Shown here piece by piece: positions 1-10,921 of a stretch of DNA of 64,000 nt. Position 1 is the first letter of the stretch. The number at the start of each line of letters is the position of its first letter. The stretch lies in assembly GCF_037975245.1 (NCBI RefSeq), contig NC_092582.1, positions 7,935,001 to 7,999,000 on the forward strand, in the 5' to 3' direction. The DNA comes from Apostichopus japonicus. Its lineage: Eukaryota > Echinodermata > Holothuroidea > Aspidochirotida > Stichopodidae. Position numbers and translations under genes: made by a program. Under the pieces are notes generated by a model. It made no database searches. It had not been told where the DNA came from and saw only the letters and a list, made by a program, of their open reading frames with translations.

Positions 1-327
1 TTATAGCCAAAGAAAATATCCAGTTTGGTAAAAACAAATTGCGCTTCAAAAATACTTTGTTCTACATCCAATATAAAATTAGAAGTAATACCACAATTCC
101 AGAAAAGGTGTTCAATAGTTTCCTCATAACTACCACAGAAAGTACATCTTGCATTCTCATTAAGATTTATTTGACATGGTAGGTAATTTGTTCCTAATAT
201 ACGGTGGAGAAAACAAAACTAAAAATTGCGAATCTTACTCTCATTACAATGATGAAGAAAGGAATACGGAAAATGGTCTGCCACTGTAAATCATTGAACT
301 CAAAATAAATATTCCATTTATCAATAG

Positions 328-884
328 TGTAACGCTAACTCAGTCTAAGATTCTGGGGCGTCCAAATATTCCCTGCTGAGGACTGGTGGTGGTATGGAAA
401 CAAATGCGGCTTGGATGGTTGTATGTTAGTAACGACGAGCCTTAAATCTCGCTATTACATGCAAAAGATATAACACATAGATAAACGAGTAAAGAACAAG
501 CGCTGTGTAGATTTCGCAATCTATTACTATAAACAGCCACGGTACAAACAATACATCGGCACGAAGCCCTCAATAATAGGTAGAAAAACATGCACTTAAC
601 GATAATGGTCACAAACGAGGTCTCAATACCGAAGTAGAGTCCTATAACGATACGTACAAAAGTGTATAAAAGACGAATACAAGACAGATACAAGTACGAC
701 CACAATGGTCGGAGCCAGGGCTACTACCGAACCGAACGATTCAGATCGGGAGCGAAGACTGGTCACAATTCTTGAGGTCTGCTTCAGCTGAGCTGGTGAG
801 CAGACATCACGTGACCTGTAACAATTACGTAATGTAGCCTACGGCAAATAGAGGGCGACAGATATGATGACCAACGGCATCACA
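328..884. mobile_element. Solo-LTR-like insertion in the LINE
   Basis: The related copy near 21215 reads straight through (caatagtgtaatgc), so 557 bp have been inserted here. The insert begins TGTAAC and ends ATCACA, and is flanked by atag (324-327 and 885-888), as expected for a solo LTR with a short target duplication. No internal retroelement genes are present. Confidence 0.5.
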
Positions 885-1553
885 ATAGTGTAATGCAAAG
901 TCAATTTGTTTTTGTCTGTATACCGTGTTTACCATTCTAAGTATGTGGCCGGATTCCTTTATTGTCAAACTACAGCATGCTGAATACCAAGGTGCGGTTA
1001 CGGTCGACCGAACTCTCTACGAACAGTTTGACGGTGGCGCTAGTCCTCTTTCCCGTGACGCAGCCTCTCAGATCTTCGACTGCCGCTGTTTGAGTTATTC
1101 CTTCTTGCCGTAACATGTGAGAACCTGTCTGGACTTTTATCATATAACAACCCTATCCGTTTCCTGTAACTCTGCCCAGTACCGACGTCTTTATCGTTAT
1201 CAATCAGAATTGATAACCTGCTTACCTGAACTTCTATAAATACTTACCTGTGGAAAACGCACTACCAATCGGCCGGACCAACCCCTACAGCACCGGACCC
1301 TACCAAAAAGAGGTACCACTGCGCGCGTTGACTTAAGTTCTAAGTTTGTAAGTACCGGTACGTTATAAAGGACAGTATTATTTCCATTGTACATATAATG
1401 ATGGAGGTAAACTACCCTTTCTTCTACTTTATCGTCTGCCGATTCCTTTTCCACTCCGAACACAAAAACCTAAAAATAACCTGTATCTGACTTCGTATCA
1501 ATAACGACAGCAGGTACATGTACAGCCTTTATTAAAGTCCTATAGATATAACG

Positions 1554-1816
1554 TAGGCGCGTAGCGAGGAATTTGCAAAGGGGAGGGGCGAAGCCAGTAG
1601 GCAAACTATCTAGCGCCACCATAAGTTGGCGCGAAGCGTACAAGAATATTTTGGCCGAAAATGCCTCCCAGATCGCTGGAAATGACACTTCCCAGGCCTT
1701 GTAAGTTGCATCTAAGCATTTTCTATTTTGAAATTACTAGCGATATCATAAAACAAATATGCTCAAGGGGGCGCCCCCCCCCTTCGCACCCCCTTCCCCG
1801 CTTGGATACGCGCCTG
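1554..1816. mobile_element. MITE with CAGGCGCGTA-type inverted ends
   Basis: The left end taggcgcgtagcgagg and right end ggatacgcgcctg are imperfect inverted repeats. The element splits the LINE reading frame. It contains the shared GCGCCACC...TTGGCGCGAAGCGTAC module seen in many elements here. Relatives lie at 21899-22182 (same insertion in the duplicated block) and about 42880-43119 (opposite orientation). Confidence 0.65.
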
Positions 1817-3114
1817 AGTGGAGCTTGTTGTATAATGTCATAATTATCAATTAAATCATTATTTACCACAGCTATATTATCTTTCCAATGTCTAGATATA
1901 GCTAATATAATACCATGATATAAAGTGAATGGAAATACATCAAGAGAAAATTTCTGCCTAAACTGTTTTAATGAAAGGAGACAATTATTGTTGTCCAACA
2001 ATTGCCCCACCCTCACCACGCCATTTTGATACATACAATTATAGAAAATAATGTTATCATTTATCTTGATGGATGAATTATTCCAAATAATTTCCATTTA
2101 GAAATTCACAATAGGGTTCTTGTATAAGAATAACAAGACCAGGCCCTGCAAACATCTGTTAAAAATAAATTAGCATTATTAATATCATTACTTTGAAAAT
2201 TGCAATTAAATAAACAATTATTTCCATACTTCTTTAAATAAAAATTAAAAAACAAACAATTTCCAGTCCGCTGCAGTACCGTCGGTATACCTTTTAATCC
2301 AGGTGCATTTGAGACGAACTAATAAAGGATTTAATATGTGAGCCTTTAAGCCCCCATTCTCAATAGAACCAATTAAAGTGTTACGCTTGATCTTGTCAGG
2401 TTTACCCGCCCAAATAAAACGAAAAAGAATAGTCTGAAGTTTCTTTACACAAATATTTGGAGGGTCTGGTAACACCTGACATAAGAAGACAAGCTGTGAA
2501 AGTGATCAAGTTTTAACAATTATAATCCTCCCGATAGTTGTCAAATCCCTTGTTGACCACATATTTAATCTGCTCTTGAGACGGGACAACTTAGGAGTGT
2601 AATTCAGGCGGGACAACTTAGGAGTGTAATTCAGGCGAAACAGACTATCTTTGTCACTATCAAAAGTAGTACCTAATACAGTGACTGGTCCCAGAGACCA
2701 TATAAAATGAAAATCAGTAATAAATTGAGGTTTTGCACTAACCATGCAGGGGTCCCAGTGGAAATATAGTTGTCTGCACAAATTATAGAAATATAGGTAC
2801 TAAGGGGCAGCCATGTGTGACTCCACTAGAAGTACGGGAAAATGAGAAGGAGTATCCATTATAAAAAAAACACACGCGGCTACTTGAGTAAAGGATACGT
2901 ATATACCCATCTTGTAAAATCCTCATTAAAATTAAAGAAATCCAAACATCTGAAAATAACATTCCATTCAAGGCGGTCAAACGCTTTCTCAAAGTAAACT
3001 TAGAGGTTAAAAACTGGCACATTATTATCCTTACAATAATCAATACAATATAAAACAAACCGAATATTAACACCAATAAATCTATTCTTAATAAAGCCAG
3101 TTCGATTCGAGTTA

Positions 3115-3302
3115 AAGGGAGTGAAGACTCGCGCACAAAGAAACGTCTGATGCCGGTAATCTGACCTAGTTTCGAATGAGTTGTAACAGAAGTGTTAGAC
3201 ACCATCATCGATCCCAGAAAATACACACACAGCTTGCGACCGTCGGTAATTAGACACTAATGTACAGTCAATATATACAGCTACGGTCAATATCCACAGC
3301 AC
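3115..3302 (-). repeat. Segment with an inverted relative at 7038-7232
   Basis: The reverse complement matches 7038-7232 closely (for example ctgggatcgatg and gaaactaggtcagattacc). It interrupts the LINE between its RT finger motifs and motif A, so it is a small dispersed repeat of unknown class. Confidence 0.6.
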
Positions 3303-3960
3303 ATATAGCAGCGATGGACAGATTGATCAGGTCCATATAAAAGATAACAAGGTATCACGTTTCATTACTGTATGCATTTTGTAGCGACAAGAAAAAACTT
3401 CACTTGTAAGCAACGGAAAGTTAACTGTTGGCAGAGGGCGGCACTCGGTTTGGGGCGAGTCTTCAATGCCGTTAATCATGGTCCTGGTAGCAAGGGCCTT
3501 AGCAGCGATTTTATAATCCACATTCAATAAAGAAATACGGCGGTAGTTTTTAACGAAAGTGTGGTCTTTATTCGGCTTTGGAATCAAAGAAATTATACCC
3601 GCCCTTGTTCATCAGACATCCTGATCTCCCCATGTGCATAATTGAGCGAATTACAAACCCAAATCGCCGATAATGGGCCTAAAGTGTTTATAAAATTCAG
3701 CTGAAAGACCGTCACTACCAGGACTTTTGCCATCCGCAAAAGAATTAAGGGCTTCCAACATTCACTAATGCTAAGTTTTCCATCACACCTGTTCTTGGGT
3801 AAAAGGGTTGTAGTTGTAGTGTTGGGATTGCAATTTTCACTTGAGAATAACAAATGATAGAACTCAGAAAGATGACTAAGAATGTCAGTATTCTTACAAA
3901 TGTCATCACTATAGTGTATTTTAGCGACTTTATTATACAACCACAATCTGTTTCTATCGT

Positions 3961-4900
3961 ATAGCCAATATCATCAACATTTCAAATGAAAAAGCATTTT
4001 CATCTATATAGTCTATCAACTATATAGTCAACACAACATATATATATATTTAGAAACAAAATCATTACCAAAGCTTATTTCTTGAAGAATATGGCTTTTA
4101 GCCTTTCAAAATCTAAGTCCATACGGATGAAAATCATCAGTTTATATATATGACTGGTTGTAGTATTGTCTTTACTTGACAAGATGTAACTTTCCTGTTT
4201 CTTTGCTGTTGTACTATTTTTTTGTGTTACCCACAAGTGACTTGCTCAATAGGTCGTTGTCCGAAGAGTGGTATAAACATTGTAGTCACTGTTTGGTTTT
4301 CGAAATTCAACAACCCCTGGAATGACTTGTTTCAAGCTTGATATGGTTACTTCGGAGGCTGAAATTGCTTGCTTCGCAAAATTTGCTGTGTATATCTTAA
4401 CACATCGCAATTTTTTATGGCATGGACTTTTATTTTTTAAATTGATCGTTTCCTATTTTTTGTTGTTGATACATCTGGCAACAGCAGAATGGATGACGTC
4501 ATTACGGCACTGATTCATTGCGAATACCTTTCTTTCATGTTTTTCTCTTTATTATATTTACTGGCCAAAATGCATTGTCATGAAATCATCACAAAATAGA
4601 AGTATATAGGAATATATATAATATAGGAAAATAACACTCTTTGGGGGGGGGGGGGCAGCACACGTGATGACATCACAGATCACCTATATACTGTGATGCA
4701 CGCCAGGGAAGAATCGCGAGTTTAGGTTAACACAGGTTCCATGCAATCAACCTTATATCGAGTAAGTAACAAGATATTGAAATGGGGATTTTCAAGTATT
4801 ACAAAGTTCAAGGGAAAGAAGAGAAATGTTAACACTGGACCGAGACTGAACCTTAAAACTACTGACGACGCTGGACTCTACACCATACGGAGACCAGGAC
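3961..4900. other. AT-rich stretch, no gene seen
   Basis: Contains short AT repeats, a poly-G run near 4644 and a short ORF at 4322-4513 without recognisable features. Confidence 0.5.
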
Positions 4901-4904
4901 GTGT

Positions 4905-5340
4905 TAAGATAGGCTAGTTTGTCCAGAGTATAGTCATTGCTGGAAGTAAGTTATGCCAGACGATAGGAGCCGCGTGACATTGGTGGGTGGGGCTTCAGGG
5001 AAAAGTTTGAATAAAAATGTCTGTTTTCATTGTAATATGTACTTGGAAAATGAAAAAAAAAACTTAAGAAAATGCCAATAAATAAAGGCAGAGTAACATA
5101 CGTTATTTCCCGGGCGTGACCTGGCTCAATAATAGTTATAATAATAAAAATGATGATGATGGTGGTGGTGGTGGTGGTGGTAATGATGATAATGATGGTG
5201 GCGTTCATGGTGGATGGTGGTGATGATGATGATGATGACGACGACGATGACGATGACGGTTTAAAGTGTCTCTAATAAGTTTTCCGTTTTCTTGTATTTT
5301 TTTTTTTAATTGTGTCCCATCACAGCGTGCCCAAGAAATT
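4905..5340 (+). repeat. Duplicated segment with GGT/GAT microsatellite
   Basis: Corresponds to 22745-23270, including the cccgggcgtgacctggctcaa core and the trinucleotide tract (5149-5260 here). Apparent ORFs across the tract are low complexity. Confidence 0.8.
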
Positions 5341-5351
5341 ATTGGTACGAT

Positions 5352-5637
5352 GAAGATTCGGGCCGGTCACACTACAGCGATATCGGATCGGAATACGATT
5401 CCGAATTTTACAGAAAAAAATCGGAAGCTTGGGTTTCCTATTAGGACGGTCACATTACAACGATATCGGTCCGGATTGTCTTCCGATAAAGTAGTCCGAT
5501 CCAATTTATATTTTACGATCGGTCAGCAGAGCGATTTTTATCGGACGACTATCCGATTTGCGCAGTTTTTTCCAATCAGCGCCTTTGTTTATATTGACGT
5601 CACAATTTTGTAAGTGCCTAACTAGCTACCAATCATT
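5352..5637 (+). mobile_element. Possible PIF/Harbinger-like transposon end
   Basis: The duplicated copy near 23270 diverges exactly where gggccggtcacactacagc begins here, which suggests an insertion boundary. The segment repeats cggtcacattacaacgatatc-like and ATCGGA words. It is followed by a MADF-domain ORF, the kind of protein that accompanies Harbinger transposases (family knowledge). No matching right end was found. Confidence 0.4.
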
Positions 5638-5787
5638 ATGGCGCACGAAGAAAATGAGAAATTGGTTGAATTTGTGAGGGTGAATCCCTCACTATACGAT
5701 AAAACAGACAAGAATTTTAAGGATTCTACCCGGAAGAGAGATATATGGGACTCAATTGGGGGAAATGTCGGTATGAGTGGTAAGTAA
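5638..5787 (+). CDS. MADF-domain protein fragment, probable first exon
   Basis: A 49-codon ORF from ATG 5638 has the MADF pattern: EKLVEFVRVNPSLYD, then a FKD motif, then RKRDIWDSIGGNVGMSG. MADF (Myb/SANT-like) domains bind DNA and occur in transcription factors and in Harbinger-associated proteins (family knowledge). A gtaagt donor at 5780 just before the stop suggests that the real exon ends at 5779 and continues by splicing. A MITE inserted at 5800, and no following exon is recognised, so it is probably a fragment of a transposon or gene. Confidence 0.55.
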   Translation: MAHEENEKLVEFVRVNPSLYDKTDKNFKDSTRKRDIWDSIGGNVGMSGK

Positions 5788-5799
5788 TGGTTTCGTGAT

Positions 5800-6361
5800 C
5801 ATAGGCGTAGGAGGCGGGGGGGGGGGGGCTTGGGGCTGCAGCCCCCAATCCAAAATTTTTGGTGAAAATTCGGGCAATATGCTGATAATTTTTCGGGCAC
5901 CTACTGAAAGAATAATTATTTGCAATGTGTTTTTCCCTTTTTTTGGTGAAAATTCGGGCAATATGCTGATAATTTTTCGGGCATCTACTGAAAATAGAAT
6001 AATTTGCAATGTGTTTTTCCCCAAGTTTTTGGTGAAAATTCGGGCAATATGCTGATAATTTTTGGGGCACCTACTGAAAGAATAATAATTTGCAATGTAT
6101 TTTTCAATGGTTAAACTTATATTATTATGATCATTACTGTTGTAACGAATTCCCCAATAATTATAGACAATGTGGAAGGGTAATAAGACGGATAATGAAT
6201 GATGTTATTGGCATGTGATGTAATAACCGATGAATGCCTATATGATATGCACAATAACATGTTGAATGCGCGCGGAGTGCGCGAAAAAATTTGGTTATAT
6301 TTTTCGGGCAAGTCGTTACAGCCCACCCAAAAAAAAATCAAATTAGGCTCCTACGCCTATG
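5800..6361. mobile_element. hAT-like MITE with perfect 8-bp target duplication
   Basis: The ends CATAGGCGTAGGAG and CTCCTACGCCTATG are inverted repeats, and both flanks carry TTCGTGAT (5792-5799 and 6362-6369). Inside are three tandem units of about 80 bp containing ggtgaaaattcgggcaatat. The 8-bp duplication fits the hAT superfamily. No transposase is present. A much larger element with the same ends lies at 40719-44948. Confidence 0.85.
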
Positions 6362-6369
6362 TTCGTGAT

Positions 6370-7840
6370 ATGAAAAACCCACAAAATTAACTGGCGCATC
6401 ACGCATTTTAGTGTAGTCTTGTGTAGTACCTAGGATATATAGGCTATTGTATTGCGACAGCTATGCTATTAGTATTAGTATTACTATTAGTATTATATTA
6501 ATACTAGGCCCATATACATTTTGACCTTCATCTTCGGGCCGACCAACAATATTGCATCTGCTGCTCTCAAGCGGAGAACGATACTAAAGTTCGACATCAC
6601 TCGCAACCTTTCATGAAGTAATTATTCTAAGCTTGTGGTTATGGTAGGCAAAGTCACTGTTTTATTGAGGGATTAGTGAAAACTTGTTTTCCAAATTACT
6701 CTGCCTAGGAAAGCTGAAATTTATTATTAGTAAATTTCAGAGATGGCTGCATTAAAATCCTGTCACGCTTGGTTGATCTACTTTTACGACAAAACGCAGT
6801 TAGTGCGATGGTAAAGTGGGCTCTGCAGTTCTTACAATTAGCTTTAATACTACTAGCCAAGTCAAACTCGAATTGAAGTTTGTAGCTTTTCGTGGAAGTG
6901 CTCTCAGTACATGTTTCAACTGTATATTCTACCCCTAAGAAATACACAGTTTCACCATGACAACCAACAAGCAAGAGCCAACTTCACGAAAAACTACGAA
7001 ACTACAGTTATTTGCTCTCCAAAATGACTCGTGTGCAGATGTACACTGTGTTGTGGGTATTGACCGTGCTGTACGTATTGACTGTACACTAGTGTCTAAT
7101 TATCGACGGTAGCAAGCTGTGTGTGTATTTTCTGGGATCGATGGTGGTGTCTAACGCTTCTGTTACACCTCATTCGAAACTAGGTCAGATTACCGGCATT
7201 AGACGTTTCTTTTTGCACGTGTCTTCACACCCTTTAAGGGCCTTCAGCTGCTTCTTTTAGGCAACGCGTTAAATTATATACCTTTACAACATGTTATTAA
7301 TCGTAACCGTTGTGTTCTCACGGGATGTGGTAGGTTGAGGGAGGTGGTAGTATGTGGGGTGTGGTTTAGTGTGGTTGGGATCACTTCCTTTCACATCTGC
7401 TATTCTTATATATTTGACTTATTCATTGTAATGTGTTGTAAAATAATAATAATAATAAATAAAGAAAAAAATAATGATGGCAGCTCCCTTACAGAATATA
7501 CGGGGAAAGTTGCATATAATACGTCATAGATTACGTGTATACACTAACTAATAAAGACTACCTATGTATATATATATATATATACTGAGACTATAGCCTG
7601 CCTGCGTGCCTGGAGTTCATTATTTATATACTGTATACTATACCATTTGTGCGATTGATGTGTCACCAGTGCCGCCTGAGATCCACCACGCTCTGGTGCA
7701 CTTCCAAAATTTCTCAACAGTTCAAAAGAACGGTAGGTAATAGAAGTCCTTTGACAAAGTTGAAATCAGTGCATTCACCAACTTGACTGCCTATTTTCTC
7801 TAGCTTCTTGTTTCACTCTGCACAAGTAAACAATATCACC
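6370..7840. other. Intergenic region upstream of R1
   Basis: No gene is recognised. It contains an ATT-type repeat near 6470-6500, the inverted relative of 3115-3302 (7038-7232) and an AT dinucleotide run near 7565-7585. The R1 promoter presumably lies in the last few hundred bases, but no clear box was seen. Confidence 0.5.
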
Positions 7841-10800
7841 ATGAAAGATATGACAATTGTTAAGTGTGTTACTGTCGGCGACAGGTGAGTTCAGAGTTGC
7901 CTGCTATAATTTCAACAAAGTTTTCTGCATCAATTTATTCTTTTAATGATATATTGTTGCGTTATTATTATTATTTATTATATTTTAGTTATGTATATTT
8001 GTAATTTTTCGTCCATTCTTCTCATTTGGCCATTGATAAAATTGATTTTCTATTTTCTTATCATGAAAAACTCTAATACAATGTAACTATTTTTCAATTT
8101 ATTTATTTTCCTTTTTTTTTTCTTATTTGATTTTTCTTATTTATTCTTCTATTTCTTTGGACATGAGAAAGGGTGTAAACTTGAATATACTTCACCACCT
8201 CATATGAATCTATCCTTCAAAGCTTTATCGTAACAAACTTGGATAACAACTCAAAGTCAGATTATAACAAATAAAATGTCGTTACCACCGCTTAGCTACT
8301 TTTGATAGCCTATGTTAGTTATTCCCCCATATAATTATCCAAGACAGGCATTTCTTTGTCCGTGTCACGTTGCCATTTTACATTAATAATCTTTACTGTT
8401 TATTTATAAAAAAAAATAAGATATATGTGATTCCTGAAACTGACTGGTTGATGGTAAACAACTGTTTCTCCTCACGATCAACAGGCCCGCTATGTTGTAT
8501 CATCAATTTCCAAGAGCAAGTTACAAATTTAGGAAAACTTGTTCTATTGCTTCCTCTACTAATGACAAACATATCCCATCAATACGGCCTGAGGACAGCT
8601 AAAACTAGTTAAATCACTTTTCATCAAACGTTCGAACGAGACTGAGGTGTTTATATTTTTATCGACGGAAACGTAACTAAGTATATCATATGTGCATTGT
8701 ACTATCAGGCGAGAAATTAGTTGCTATACCGTTAATAAGTGTTGAGTCCAACATTATTCAATTATTGTAATTTTAGCATACTTCTTGTCAGCCAAAACGT
8801 CAGGCTCTGAAATACAAACAAAGAAATCAATGCTGAATGTTTGCATGGTTCCTATCATCAATTACTCAATTGAAACTGCTATGTCATATTTGTACATGCA
8901 CTGTTTTGCACAACACTTTCAGTATAGGGAGCAGTTATATCAAACCAACGTAGCTAGTATGTAAGTTGTGCTTGTATTTAGGTAACAGATAACGACATTC
9001 TTTATACAGAACCTGCTTTCTCTCAAACATCCATTGCCTTGTACATGTAGTTAGTATGTAAGTTGTGCTTGTATTTAGGTAACAGATAACGACAAGCTAT
9101 ATACAGAACCTGCTTTCTGTCAAACATCCATTGTCTTTTAGATGTAGTTAGTATGTAAGATAACAGATAAAGACAAGCCATATACAGAACCTGCTTTCTC
9201 TCGTATATCCATTGCCTTGTACATGTAGTTAAGATATAAGTTGTGCTTGTATTTAGGTAACAGATAACGACAAGCCATATACAGAACCTGCTTTCTCTCA
9301 AACATCCATTGCCTTGTAAATGTATAGTTTGAATATACGGTAAGTTCTGCTTGTATATAGGTAACAGATAAAGACAAGCTATATACAGAACCTGCTTTCT
9401 CAGTGATACATATATGGCCATCTCAGTCCCATACATTATTTCTCTAATACCTCCTTTCTGCGTTGTTCCATATTCCATATATCTTATATAGCTTGAATTC
9501 ACCTGTATTCTAATTGTTAATATTATACACTTGTGATATGAGGTAATTGAAATTTAGTTCAGGCAGATTAAATACCGTACCTATGTAATCTTTATCTGGG
9601 CAAAACAACAACAACAACAGCAGCAAAACAACATTTCTTTAAAAACTGGGGGCGGGGGGGGGGGATGATGTAAGACAGTTGGCATTAATATTTACAGTAT
9701 ATACATTTCTCGGTTATCCGAATTCTTTGAAAATAAATATACATTTATTTACATTCCATTGCCAATTTACTTCAAGGAGTGTTGCATTTGGGGGAAGGGT
9801 GGGTCTTGAGATTGCTTGGTGACGGTACTTCCCTTACTAATATGCGATCAGGGGGTATTGTGTTTATTACTCATCTTGCCGTTAAGTTCAGAGGTAAATC
9901 GAGTGCCAGGTCGGCCCCCCCCCCCCCCCTCGCCTCCTACGCCTATGGCCGCGAACAATAACGACATCCGGGCTCCTCTGCCATTTTGTATTGTAATTTT
10001 GTTTAAAAATATACTGAAAATTATAATAAAATATTCTATATATCCCATATTTTCCAGGTCCCCCACCGGTACCACACCCACAACCAAGCTCCCGCAATTT
10101 GAATAACACTAGAAATAGATTTTGAATATAAATTTATCCCGATTCTATGATAAGTGATTAATATAATTCTATTTCATCTTACAGAGCCGTTGGAAAATCT
10201 TGTCTCCTGATTAGTTACGTCACAAATGCGTTTTCTGGGGAGTATGTACCGACCGTGTAAGTAGGCCTGTATATCGATTTGGTATATAACTTCATTAAAA
10301 GAACGACGTCAAATTATAGTGTACCTCAAATTTATATTGAATTTAAATATTGTGTTTTTCAAGTTAATGAAATCGATTTTCATTAATAACTCCATACAAA
10401 CAGATGCCTTAATTATATGGATGCATGCAGTTTGTTCTTGTCGAGCTTTGAACGCCGATAGGGTAAAAACCATAATTCTAAATGTTTTGTCATGTTGGAA
10501 ATAAGTTACCGTAACTCTTGACATGGCCATAATTTGAGCTGTGACATGTCGATATTATTTCTGATATATACTGAGAGTGAAACATAATTATTGATTTTGA
10601 TATTTGAGTGCTGATATTATCTTGTAACATGCTGATATTTTCCCCCAGACATACCGATAATCCTAGCGTTGTGAAACAGATGCATGTATTAAACATGGGA
10701 GTCAAACACCGTACTCGTGTGTACAAAAAAGCCCCGTCTAAATAGGATTAATATATCAAATTTTGACACACATTGAGTCATATTGTAACGGATACGGTAA

Positions 10801-10886
10801 TAGGCATAATACGCCGCTTGAGTCACTTCATGATTTTCTCACCTATAGGTTTATAATAAACCTGCTGCCACGTGACAATTAAAGGA

Positions 10887-10921
<35 letters not shown>

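Larger units (their letters stand above)
1..3960 (-). mobile_element. Decayed L1/Tx1-like LINE, interrupted
   Basis: Read on the minus strand, fragments follow the order of a non-LTR retrotransposon ORF2. First come reverse-transcriptase finger motifs near 3590-3480 (IPKPNKD, NYRRISLLNVDYKI, AKALATR). Then the motif A region near 3000-2960 has YFEKAFD, where family members have a catalytic Asp instead of Tyr. A GCPL-type motif follows near 2810, then a thumb region (FRFIWAGKPDKIKR, 2245-2475), a segment at 1820-2097, and a C-terminal part with a Cys/His knuckle near 60-180. Stops and frameshifts are frequent, so it is dead. A solo-LTR-like insert, a MITE and a foreign segment near 3115-3320 interrupt it. 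Clade assignment is by motif style only. Confidence 0.75.

Noticed and set aside
9023-9502. 159-codon open frame on the minus strand
   Set aside because: It lies across the 98-bp minisatellite in R1 intron 1; its internal repetition comes from the DNA repeat and no domain is visible.
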